A stretch of DNA of 35,739 bases from Bythopirellula sp. (GTDB lineage Bacteria; Planctomycetota; Planctomycetia; Pirellulales; Lacipirellulaceae). The notes beneath the pieces were generated by a model that was not told the origin of the DNA, made no database searches, and saw only the letters and a program-made list of their open reading frames with translations. Below are positions 7,620 to 15,610 of the stretch, one piece after another. The first letter of the stretch is position 1; each line of letters starts with the position of its first letter. The stretch spans positions 1 to 35,739 of the forward strand of contig JANQQA010000233.1 in NCBI GenBank assembly GCA_028285205.1, written 5' to 3'. A program made the translations under genes and the position numbers.

Positions 7620-8573
7620 ATGCTACAAGCACTCAAACGTCGTTGGTTCTTGATACTGCTGTTGCTCACGGTCGGTGTGGGCATGACGCAGGCCGAGCAG
7701 CTTTCCGACGTCTCTGAGAGTTTGCCGCGTCGTTGGATCATTGGAAGTGTGCTACTGGCGATGGCCCTGCCATTGAGGATTGACACGATGTGGGCGACAT
7801 TGCGGCGCCCCGGCCCAGCATTGCTCGCTACGGCGATCAATTCACTGCTAGTGCCAGCGTTGGCATGGTGCGCGAGTCGCCCACTCAGCGAAGATCTTGC
7901 GTTGGGCACAATCATCGCCGCGTCGGTACCTTGTACACTCGCATCAGCCGCCGTCTGGACGCGACTTGCTGGCGGCAATGATGCCATCAGCTTGTTGGTA
8001 ACGATGATCACGAATCTGAGCTGCTTCTTGGTCACACCGGCATTGATCTACTTCCTAGCTGGCGAGGCTGACAGTTCGGTCGACTTCAGCGAGATGGCCG
8101 TCAAGCTACTAACTCTCATCGTGTTGCCGATTTTTCTCGCCCAGCTACTTCGCGGCGTCTCGACGATTGGTCAGTGGGCGACGAACAACAAGCTAGGTTT
8201 GAGCATCTATGCGCAAGTCGGATTGCTCACGATCGTCTTTGCTGGTTCGGTGAACTCAGGTCTCAAGTTATCGTCGCTAGACGGCAGACTTGCACCCATC
8301 GCTGGTGAAATCGCGCTGATGATGTTGTTGGTGGCAATCGTACACACAGTTGCGTGGTGGATCGGGTACGGCGCGGCTGCGCGTGTTGGCATGACAACTC
8401 CCGAGCAACTGGCAGTCGCGTTTGCTGGGAGCCAGAAAACGCTAATGGTCGGATTGGCGATCGCACTGTCGTTTGGCGGTTTAACCGTCCTCCCGATGCT
8501 GGCCTATCACATCGAACAACTTATCATCGATACAGTTCTCGCTGATAAGTTTCGCCATGTCGGTGCAGATTAG
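7620..8573 (+). CDS. bile acid:sodium symporter (SBF-like) family transporter
   Basis: A 317-residue polytopic inner-membrane protein with about nine or ten hydrophobic helices. The motifs SVPCTLASAAVWTRLAGGNDA and VAFAGSQKTLMVGL match the SBF-like branch (YfeH type) of the bile acid:sodium symporter superfamily, where similar segments line the crossover region. The substrate cannot be told from sequence; bacterial members carry diverse organic anions. The start at ATG 7620 gives an N-terminal Lys/Arg patch before the first helix. The gap of 75 nt to the lipoprotein upstream has no obvious terminator, so readthrough from kdsA is possible. Confidence 0.85.
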   Translation: MLQALKRRWFLILLLLTVGVGMTQAEQLSDVSESLPRRWIIGSVLLAMALPLRIDTMWATLRRPGPALLATAINSLLVPALAWCASRPLSEDLALGTIIAASVPCTLASAAVWTRLAGGNDAISLLVTMITNLSCFLVTPALIYFLAGEADSSVDFSEMAVKLLTLIVLPIFLAQLLRGVSTIGQWATNNKLGLSIYAQVGLLTIVFAGSVNSGLKLSSLDGRLAPIAGEIALMMLLVAIVHTVAWWIGYGAAARVGMTTPEQLAVAFAGSQKTLMVGLAIALSFGGLTVLPMLAYHIEQLIIDTVLADKFRHVGAD

Positions 8574-8597
8574 GTGGTTCCCGTATGCCGCTGCCCG

Positions 8598-9269
8598 TTA
8601 GTCTTCGGGGGTCACGCCCAGAACGAGATCAAAATTCGCTGCCAACTCGCCGGTGCGCGACTCGGGAATTGGCTTGAAGTCAACAATCACCGTATCTCTT
8701 AGCTTTCCTTCCGGGATGCGATTCAGAAGGCCATCAGTTCGGTTCCGTGGTTCGCCCTTGATGTAGCACTGAGTGGTGAGCAGACGCCGATCGCCGCGGT
8801 TTACGGCGAAGTGAATGTGTGGCGTGCGTCCAGGATAGTTGACCGGCTTGATCGTGCGGAAGTAGTACTCGCCCTTGCGATTAGTAAGAAACCGACCGTA
8901 GCCTTGAAAGTTGCCGTCGTAGTTAGCACGTCTAGCGCTATCGGTGTGCAGGTACGAGCCGTTGTTGTCAACCTGCCAAATTTCGACGACCACATTGCGC
9001 ATTGGTTCACCGCTGGTGCCGAACACGCGTCCGCTGAGATGAGTGACTTCACCTACTGCGGGGGTGAGTAGATCGTTAATCAGTATCAGGTCATTGTCCG
9101 TATCCAACGGCAGTTGATTCGGATAGAACGGCCCTTCGCCCTGGCTAGCTGTGGCGGTGAGTGCTTCAGCGTATGCGCCAGGCGTCCAAAGAGTGGAGGA
9201 CCCTAGCGCGGCGGATCCCAATACGATTCCCCGCTGAAGAAACCGACGACGTTGATGATCGTAGCGCAT
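8598..9269 (-). CDS. Tat-exported intradiol ring-cleavage dioxygenase-like protein
   Basis: A 223-residue protein with a twin-arginine signal (QRRRFLQRGIVLGSAALG) ending near residue 34. The mature part has the catechol-dioxygenase beta-sandwich: SGRVFGTSGEPMRNVVVEIWQVDNNGSY, then NYPGRTPHIHF. The expected Fe(III) ligands are present as Tyr106, Tyr145, His151 and His153. Intradiol enzymes open catechols or hydroxyquinols between the two hydroxyls. Exported forms occur in several phyla and their substrates are mostly unknown. I chose ATG 9269 because GGGAG lies 9 nt upstream; a TTG one codon earlier is less likely. It is downstream of the acyltransferase on the same strand. Confidence 0.85.
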   Translation of the reverse strand: MRYDHQRRRFLQRGIVLGSAALGSSTLWTPGAYAEALTATASQGEGPFYPNQLPLDTDNDLILINDLLTPAVGEVTHLSGRVFGTSGEPMRNVVVEIWQVDNNGSYLHTDSARRANYDGNFQGYGRFLTNRKGEYYFRTIKPVNYPGRTPHIHFAVNRGDRRLLTTQCYIKGEPRNRTDGLLNRIPEGKLRDTVIVDFKPIPESRTGELAANFDLVLGVTPED

Positions 9270-9381
9270 CAATTGACTCCCAAGTTATAATCGCTCCCAG
9301 CCGTCCAATTATCACCTATTCGGAAACCTGCGTAAAGCAAGCTTCTAGGTGCGGGCCGTAGTCTGACGATGCACGCAATGC

Positions 9382-10260
9382 TTATTCCGCGTGGGCCCCG
9401 GCTTGCTCTGCAGTCTGATTGCTGGATAGCCCCTCAAGACGGGCTCGAGCGCGATGGACCAACTCTTGGATGACTTGACGGGCTTCTTCTTTGTTTTCCG
9501 CGGCGGTTCCATCGGAAAACTTCAGCGGCTCTCCTACTTCTACCGCGACAGGCATTTTTTCCAGGCAGGCAATTCTTGTCATGTGCGGCAAAAAAGACAG
9601 ACCCGAGTAGTAGGCATGATCGTGACCATATGCCAAGCCGATCGGAACGATTTCGGCGCCGGCGCGCCGTGCGGCGTTGAAGGCGCCTGTACGAAATTCG
9701 TGAACTCGATCTCCGTCATGTGCGGTGCCCTCGGGAAACATCGTCACGGCTTCGCCGCGTTTCAGCGTCGCATCGACTTCACGCAATACCGACGCCCCGC
9801 TCCGTTTCGATTCGCGATCGACAAACAACGTGCCAACGCGCCGCGCGGCTCGTCCCAACATCGGCCAGGTAGCCAGATCGTGACGGCTGATAACGTGGGT
9901 TTCCGCGATCGTGAACATCAGTGGAATATCCATCCCTGAACGATGGTTGGCAATAAAGATGCGGCCGATTCCGTCCGCGTCGCAGCTCGGGTAGATCTGC
10001 CCTTGGTCAAGGTGTTTGCCGTGCGCCTCGATGGTCACGCCGAAGACTCCGAGATTGAATCGTGACCAGCGCGGTAACCATCTATTAATCGCACTAAGTC
10101 GCTCTCGTCGAAGGCAAAGAACTTCCAATTCCAATGCAGTCCACATGATCAACGTTGAGCAGACAAAAACCAGCATGCGGTAGCAGAGGCGGAAACGTTC
10201 AACTATTCGCATGTTTGTTGGCTGGGCGGATGTAGTCACTTTGATCGAGCTTGCGAGCAT
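9382..10260 (-). CDS. 1-acyl-sn-glycerol-3-phosphate acyltransferase (PlsC-type)
   Basis: A 292-residue membrane-associated acyltransferase that transfers an acyl chain to lysophosphatidate or a similar lyso-lipid. A hydrophobic anchor lies near residues 25-48. Catalytic block I is NHRSGMD (N105-D111), with the H-x4-D pair, and block III is FPEGT (175-179). Block IV is seen as IVPIGLAYG. The C-terminus is charged. The start ATG 10260 was kept; ATG 10212 would give a protein 16 residues shorter and neither has a strong ribosome-binding site. The true acceptor is not determined by sequence. Confidence 0.88.
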   Translation of the reverse strand: MLASSIKVTTSAQPTNMRIVERFRLCYRMLVFVCSTLIMWTALELEVLCLRRERLSAINRWLPRWSRFNLGVFGVTIEAHGKHLDQGQIYPSCDADGIGRIFIANHRSGMDIPLMFTIAETHVISRHDLATWPMLGRAARRVGTLFVDRESKRSGASVLREVDATLKRGEAVTMFPEGTAHDGDRVHEFRTGAFNAARRAGAEIVPIGLAYGHDHAYYSGLSFLPHMTRIACLEKMPVAVEVGEPLKFSDGTAAENKEEARQVIQELVHRARARLEGLSSNQTAEQAGAHAE

Positions 10261-10377
10261 ACCTAACGCGGTCGTGAGTGGCCAGACTGGCGGACAATTT
10301 GCCTACTCCTGACAGCGCGCTACAATCATAACTCAAGCCTGCTCACGAAAACATGGTTAGGTACGGGGTTATCGAAC

Positions 10378-11478
10378 ATGCCATGGCATCGTCTTGCTAC
10401 TGGACTGCTACTCTTATCTCTGCTCGGCGGCAGCGCGTCGGCCGTCACGTTCAACAATGTCGTCACGCTGGGTGACAGTCTTCTTGATGACCCGGGCGGA
10501 GGGCGAAGTCCCGTTGCTGCCGAGCATGTTGCCGCCCGGTTGGGAGTGCCGTTAACAAAGCTCGCTGCTTCAGGCACGACGTCCACAGAATTGATTGCTA
10601 GCGGCCAGCACACGCTGGCGGCCGCACAGTTTGGTGCCGGCGACTTGGCGATGCTGTGGATTGGCGGGAACGATTTCTTTACCAACCCGATTGAAGTCGC
10701 ATCCGGCGATAGCGACTTTCTAGTCACGTTGGAAACCAACGTCCGGAACGCAATGTCCACGTTGGATGACGCGGGGCTTGAGGTTGTGGCCTTTAACCTT
10801 CCCGATATGGCAAAGGTTCCTGGAGTCATCACAGCTGTCAATATCGCGACTCTGGGAATCCCGTTCTTACGTAACAACGCGCTGGAGAACATTCGCGAGG
10901 AGACGGTTGCCTGGAACACGATTCTTGCATCACTGGCATCGCAGTACGATGCTCACGTAGTTGACGTTTTCACGCTCTTCGATGATCTCGCGAGTAATCC
11001 GGCCGACTTCTCTCTGCTAGGGAACATACCAATTCTCAACGCGGATACAGGCTGTCAGTTCTGTGTGTTCTTTGACGATTTCTTGTTGCCCGACGTGCAT
11101 CCATCTTCGTTCGCACAAGGCTTCATAGCGAACGGGGCAATTGAAACGATCAACGCCGCGTTTGACCCCACCACAGCGATGCCGCTAGACACACTGTCGA
11201 TATTCGAGATTGCTGCGCTCGCTGACGTGGTTGCAGGGGACTTCAACGGTGACCGCGTAGTGACAGTGGCTGACTTAACGCGATGGAGGACAAGCTACGG
11301 ACTAACGCAGGCCGACGCGGACGGCGATGGAGACTCTGACGGCACGGATTTCCTCGTGTGGCAGATGCAGTTGGACGGAGTGGCCGGTGCGGAATCTTCT
11401 ACGGTGCCCGAGCCTAGTGCTTTGGTAATGATCATCCTTGGCGTGTCATTGGCGCTGGGGCGCCGCTGCCAGAACTGA
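10378..11478 (+). CDS. secreted GDSL/SGNH esterase with dockerin-like and PEP-CTERM segments
   Basis: A 366-residue secreted protein. A signal peptide (LLLLSLLGGSASA) ends near residue 22. The catalytic domain has all SGNH blocks: GDSLLDD (Ser nucleophile), the Gly of AASGTTSTE, GGND and DVHPSSF (Asp/His). After it, a dockerin-like Ca-binding pair begins DFNGDRVVTVADLTRWRTSYG and ends DADGDGDSDGTDFLVW. The protein finishes with a PEP-CTERM sorting signal (VPEPSALVM, a hydrophobic helix, then RRCQN), recognised by exosortase in PEP-CTERM systems. It is probably an exported lipase or carbohydrate esterase. A decayed copy of its C-terminal half lies directly downstream. Confidence 0.88.
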   Translation: MPWHRLATGLLLLSLLGGSASAVTFNNVVTLGDSLLDDPGGGRSPVAAEHVAARLGVPLTKLAASGTTSTELIASGQHTLAAAQFGAGDLAMLWIGGNDFFTNPIEVASGDSDFLVTLETNVRNAMSTLDDAGLEVVAFNLPDMAKVPGVITAVNIATLGIPFLRNNALENIREETVAWNTILASLASQYDAHVVDVFTLFDDLASNPADFSLLGNIPILNADTGCQFCVFFDDFLLPDVHPSSFAQGFIANGAIETINAAFDPTTAMPLDTLSIFEIAALADVVAGDFNGDRVVTVADLTRWRTSYGLTQADADGDGDSDGTDFLVWQMQLDGVAGAESSTVPEPSALVMIILGVSLALGRRCQN

Positions 11479-11520
11479 GTCATTAACCCCAGAAACCGCG
11501 CGACAGATTTTTTTGCAGAG

Positions 11521-11883
11521 ATGTCATTGCGTCGTCAGACTGGGGCTGTCGTCCTTCCCAGCCTAGGTGCCCCCGGCGGAGACAGCGGTCTATTTCTCTT
11601 TAGGCCCTACGCGGCGGATTTCAATCGTGATGGCGTCGTCGATGGCGAGGACCTGGACGTGTAGGACGAGTCCTACGGCAGCTCAGCCCTCACCGACGCA
11701 GACGAAGACAACGGTTCGGACGGTACCGATTTTCTGGTCTGGCAGCTTGAGTATGGTAGCGGCGGGTTACTCCAGCCGATAGTGAGTGAGGTACCCGAAC
11801 CCCGAAGTTGCTTCCAGCGGTTTGCCGCATCGCTGTCATGCGCCACAACCGACAAATGCGGCAGGGTCGTTAATACAGAATAG
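11521..11883 (+). pseudogene. decayed dockerin/PEP-CTERM fragment with in-frame amber codon
   Basis: In one frame from ATG 11521 the sequence reads a dockerin repeat (DFNRDGVVDGEDLDV, stop, DESYGSSALTDADEDNGSDGTDFLVWQ) and then VPEP, followed by a corrupted hydrophobic helix, to TAG 11881-11883. The stop at 11662-11664 aligns exactly with the conserved Trp codon TGG (11284-11286) of the upstream esterase, so one G-to-A change explains it. No catalytic domain precedes the fragment. I interpret it as the tail of a duplicated or neighbouring PEP-CTERM gene that lost its body. Amber readthrough is possible but less likely because the sorting helix has also decayed. Confidence 0.7.
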
Positions 11884-11941
11884 GGCCGCAGACAGGATCC
11901 GCGCGGCCAGCCTATTGGCACTGTTATCGCAAGGATTGCCC

Positions 11942-12919
11942 ATGCTGACACGACGCGAAGCGTTAACGACGGCTGCGTCGGCGTTTGCGACGGTCGCGGC
12001 GCTGCCTTTGCACGCGGCAAGTCAACACTCGTCTGGTTATGGTCGTCGAATCCGTGACGGTCGCGTCCGTCTTGCCGACGGACGCTGTTTGAGCTATCGC
12101 GACTATGGCGCAAATCTCGGGGCGCCGCTGCTCCTTTACTTTCATGGCACTCCAGGTTCGAGGCTGGAACTCGGCCTTTGCGACCAGGAAAGCTGCGACT
12201 CCGGCTATCGAGTCATCGCTGTCGATCGTCCTGGAATGGGGTGTTCCACGTACTATAGTAACCGCTGTATCAGGCACTGGCCTAACGATGTCGAGCAAAT
12301 TGCTGCCGCGCTCGGTTACGACAACCAATCCTTTGGCATCATTGGTCTCTCAGGTGGCGCGCCGTACGCAGCGGTGTGCGCGGCGCAGATTCCACATCGC
12401 TTGAAACACGTCGCGATCGTCTCAGGCCATGCGCCGCTCGGCGCATGCGGCACGTGCCCAGGCAATCAAGACAAACTGATCGAAATCATCACACGCCGTC
12501 CGCGACTAGGGAAGATGGCGCTCAGCGTTGTTGATCGTCGACTAGATCGCAAGCCCGATAAGACGATTCAACTGCTCAGCAAGAATTGGTCAGCTGCTGA
12601 CCGCAAACTTATGTTGTGTAACCGCAAGCATTATTGCCAACTGATAGCCAACCTGCGTCAGGCCACCCGCTGCGGCACCGATGGAATAACAAAAGACATC
12701 CGCCTATTAGGCAGCTGCTGGGGATTCCGCCTGCAGAAAATCTGCGGTGTGCCCGTATCGATCTGGCAGGGCGGATGCGATCCGGTTGCCACCCCATCCA
12801 TGGGCCGCTACTTCCACAAACAGATCGATGGCAGCGAGTTCATCCTCGATGCGCGTGCTGGCCATGTGACGATGTTCAAGTGGCACATCCAAGAGATTTT
12901 TGCGCGATTTCAGATTTGA
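11942..12919 (+). CDS. Tat-exported alpha/beta hydrolase
   Basis: A 325-residue protein. The true start is probably ATG 11942, which places a Tat-like signal (TRREALTTAASAFATVAALPLHA) at the N-terminus; the frame stays open upstream but that part lacks protein-like features and overlaps the decayed fragment. The hydrolase fold shows the oxyanion strand LYFHGTPGS, the nucleophile elbow GLSGGA with Ser137, a late acidic residue in GGCDPVATPSMG and the catalytic His in ARAGHVTMF. Substrate unknown; esterase, lipase and epoxide-hydrolase-like activities share this fold. The VWA gene starts 83 nt after the stop. Confidence 0.83.
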   Translation: MLTRREALTTAASAFATVAALPLHAASQHSSGYGRRIRDGRVRLADGRCLSYRDYGANLGAPLLLYFHGTPGSRLELGLCDQESCDSGYRVIAVDRPGMGCSTYYSNRCIRHWPNDVEQIAAALGYDNQSFGIIGLSGGAPYAAVCAAQIPHRLKHVAIVSGHAPLGACGTCPGNQDKLIEIITRRPRLGKMALSVVDRRLDRKPDKTIQLLSKNWSAADRKLMLCNRKHYCQLIANLRQATRCGTDGITKDIRLLGSCWGFRLQKICGVPVSIWQGGCDPVATPSMGRYFHKQIDGSEFILDARAGHVTMFKWHIQEIFARFQI

Positions 12920-13002
12920 TCGCAGTCCTCAGCCCGGCGAACTATGGTAACCTGAGGGTTGATCCGCTTTCGAACTCAGCTCAGCAAGCCGCATTTGATC
13001 CC

Positions 13003-14763
13003 ATGGCCAATCGCGACACATTGGGCGGTGTGATCCACACCTACCAGCAATACGACCCACAGAAGTTTCCGAGTCCGACAGCACCTCCGCCTGACTTAGT
13101 CTCAAGCGCGTTCGACCACATGCTAATGTATGGCGAGCGTCGCGAATTGACCGAGGAAGAACTGGCGCGAGCGATTCGCATTGATCCAAGTCAGATTGCC
13201 GGGCTGGGGCCCAGTCTAGACGCTGTGCTCGCCATTCTACGAGAACGGAAGCGCAAGATTCTGGAGCGGTACGAAACACGGAAAGTTCGGCAACGTGCCC
13301 ACAGTGCATTTGCCGACCACGCGCAGAGCGTGAAGCCGCCGAAGCGGCATCGCGATCGTTTCCGCGAAGCTGTCAAGCACGAGCAACTGCGCGACTTCGA
13401 ACGATTGTGGTACGCCGTGGGAGACGATCAGTCGTCGTTCGCTCGCGCGCTGGTCGGGTTGATTGAAACTCTCGGTGACAAGTATCAGGTCGAGCAGCTG
13501 GCAGCTAAGTATGAGTTCAGTGGTCGCGAGTCAATGACCGTTCCGCAAGCGCTGGAAATCAAGGAGGAGTTGGAACGCATTGACGAGCTAATCAAACAGC
13601 TCGAAGAGGCCCGCGAGACAGCGCAGATCGGCATCATCGACATGGAAGCACTGGCCGAATTCACCGAACCGGGCGACATCGATCAACTCAGCGCTTTGCA
13701 ACAGCAAGTCCAAGACTATCTGCGCGAGATGGCCGAGCAGCAAGGCTTGGAGCAGCGCAACGGGAACTTTCGTGTTACCCCAAAGGCCTATCGCATCTTT
13801 CAAGCGAAGCTCATTGAGAAGCTATTCAACGAATTGCAGCCGTCGCGGAGCGGTCGCCACCAGGGTCCCATCGTCGGCGAGGGCGCGGTCGAAATGCAGA
13901 AGACTCGGCCCTATGAGTTTGGTGATTCGGTCGCGAATATGGATATCCCTGGCACGTTCATTAACGCGTTTATTCGCCATGCAGGTGCGGAAGAGCGAGG
14001 CGGAAGCGTGACCGATGAGCAGCATGGGACGGCCGCGGGCCTCCCGCGTTCGGGCTTCCGCCTGCACGCGGATGACATCGTCGTTCACGAAACGCGCAAC
14101 AATCCCAAAGCGGCCACCTGCGTGCTGATGGATATGAGCGGCTCGATGCGCTACGATGGGCAATACATCAACGTGAAGCGGATGGCTCTCACGTTGGAAG
14201 GACTGATTCGCAGCGAGTATCCGGGCGACTACTTGCAGTTTGTCGAGTGCTTCAGCTTTGCCAAGCCCGTGCCGCGCGGCAAGATCATCGAGTTGATGCC
14301 CAAACCGGTCACGGTACACGACCCAGTTGTTCGGCTGCGCGCCGATATGAGCCGAGAGGACGTCAGCGAATACCAGATCCCCCCACACTTCACAAACATC
14401 CAACACGGCCTGGCAACGGCGCGAAGACTATTGGCTACCCAAGACACGCCCAATCGCCAGATCGTCCTCATTACCGACGGCTTGCCGACTGCGCACTTCG
14501 AAGGTGAGATGCTCTACTTGCTGTATCCGCCCGATCCCCAGACAGAGTCGGCCACCATGCGGGAGGGCCAACTCTGCCAACGCGAGGGCATCACGATCAA
14601 TATGTTTCTTCTGCCCAGCTGGTCTCAGACCGAAGAAGACGTCCGCTTTGCCTATCGCTTGGCAGAATCCACAAAGGGGCGAGTTTTCTTTACCGCGGGG
14701 CGCGATTTGGATCGGTACGTAGTCTGGGACTATCTGCAGCGGCGGCGGGAGATTATCTCCTAG
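13003..14763 (+). CDS. VWA domain-containing protein
   Basis: A 586-residue cytoplasmic protein with no signal peptide. Residues 1-60 include a conserved-looking start (MANRDTLGGVIHTYQQYDP) and an acidic helix (ELTEEELARAIRI). Next is a basic helical region (about 70-115), a helical middle with coiled-coil character (ELERIDELIKQLEEA) and a C-terminal von Willebrand A domain. Its MIDAS motif is DMSGSM at Asp377, and later metal-site elements are seen in FTNIQHG and LITDGLPTA. Such VWA proteins often partner with MoxR- or chelatase-type AAA ATPases, but none is encoded here. The frame is open upstream to 12634 inside the hydrolase gene, so the ATG at 13003 is chosen. Confidence 0.8.
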   Translation: MANRDTLGGVIHTYQQYDPQKFPSPTAPPPDLVSSAFDHMLMYGERRELTEEELARAIRIDPSQIAGLGPSLDAVLAILRERKRKILERYETRKVRQRAHSAFADHAQSVKPPKRHRDRFREAVKHEQLRDFERLWYAVGDDQSSFARALVGLIETLGDKYQVEQLAAKYEFSGRESMTVPQALEIKEELERIDELIKQLEEARETAQIGIIDMEALAEFTEPGDIDQLSALQQQVQDYLREMAEQQGLEQRNGNFRVTPKAYRIFQAKLIEKLFNELQPSRSGRHQGPIVGEGAVEMQKTRPYEFGDSVANMDIPGTFINAFIRHAGAEERGGSVTDEQHGTAAGLPRSGFRLHADDIVVHETRNNPKAATCVLMDMSGSMRYDGQYINVKRMALTLEGLIRSEYPGDYLQFVECFSFAKPVPRGKIIELMPKPVTVHDPVVRLRADMSREDVSEYQIPPHFTNIQHGLATARRLLATQDTPNRQIVLITDGLPTAHFEGEMLYLLYPPDPQTESATMREGQLCQREGITINMFLLPSWSQTEEDVRFAYRLAESTKGRVFFTAGRDLDRYVVWDYLQRRREIIS

Positions 14764-14837
14764 TACACCTCGTGCTTGTCTAACCGCAGATAGCGCGCAA
14801 TTTGACTACGGCATTCATCTAACAGGGTTCGTCACGT

Positions 14838-15404
14838 TTAACGTCGTGGCGACGATCCCAACAGCGCCACCTTCAAATCTGCATCCGCCGGTCGTTCCCC
14901 AAGCCAGACCCCAAACAGTGCTCGCTTGAACGGTGAACCTGCAATCGTGCCTTTCTGTCTGCCGTTCTTCAGTACGATGAGCCCGTGGTTGGGAACATAG
15001 ACCAAGTCGAAGGTGTCGCCGCTGGCGATTTCTTCGGCGAAGCATTGGCGAAATTGGTCGATCTGTTTTCGAATCGGTTGCAGTTTTCCGCCCGTCGAGT
15101 TCTTGAAGCCCTCTTGCAGCGAAGCGACCAGCTTCTGCTGACTGACCATCTTGGACGTAATCACAATGCGCATGGCCATTAGTTCCTCAGCTTCGAGGAT
15201 GGCCTTTGCTTGTCGATTCGGCTGCACGAGATACAGGCCGGCAGTATACAAATCCATGAAGTACTTTTGGCGAGTACCCACGCCATTGAGCTGTAACTCC
15301 TGCTTCGCGACGTTGATCTTCTCAGGTAGGTCCACGCCAAACGCCGTAGCCGGCGCTGCAACAACGCACAGCAGGAGGATGGACTTCAGCACTAGGCGAC
15401 TCAT
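14838..15404 (-). CDS. exported chalcone isomerase-like protein
   Basis: A 188-residue protein with a cleavable signal peptide (VLKSILLLCVVAAPATAFG). The mature part, LNGVGTRQKYFMDLYTAGLYL then IVITSKMVSQQKLVASLQEGF, is typical of the bacterial chalcone-isomerase-like family, which binds fatty acids or has unknown function; flavonoid chemistry is not implied. I chose ATG 15404 because GGAAGGAGT stands 6 nt upstream, a strong ribosome-binding site; the frame extends to 15560 but lacks such support. It is divergent from the HlyD-like gene, and the two share a 206-nt intergenic region. Confidence 0.83.
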   Translation of the reverse strand: MSRLVLKSILLLCVVAAPATAFGVDLPEKINVAKQELQLNGVGTRQKYFMDLYTAGLYLVQPNRQAKAILEAEELMAMRIVITSKMVSQQKLVASLQEGFKNSTGGKLQPIRKQIDQFRQCFAEEIASGDTFDLVYVPNHGLIVLKNGRQKGTIAGSPFKRALFGVWLGERPADADLKVALLGSSPRR

Positions 15405-15610
15405 CGCGACTCCTTCCGGGAAGTATGGCCAGGGTGACACAGCTCCGTAAGCGTATCGAGAGCCGATTCGGCGAGCAACATTGCAAGCAATGACAGCTAG
15501 CTGCTCCTCCAGCAGGCCAATTGATCGAGCGTAGCGATTGTGCGGGTGATTCACGCTCAACCCTTATGCGTGCCCCCCACCGGACGGGCGATTGTAAGCT
15601 ACATTTCGAT

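Noticed and set aside
11786..11941. N-terminal extension of the alpha/beta hydrolase
   Set aside because: It overlaps the decayed PEP-CTERM fragment in another frame and would displace the Tat signal from the N-terminus.
12634..13002. N-terminal extension of the VWA gene
   Set aside because: It would overlap most of the hydrolase C-terminus in another frame. The ATG at 13003 begins the conserved-looking sequence.
15405..15560. N-terminal extension of the chalcone-isomerase-like gene
   Set aside because: A strong ribosome site and signal peptide mark ATG 15404; the extension would bury the signal peptide.
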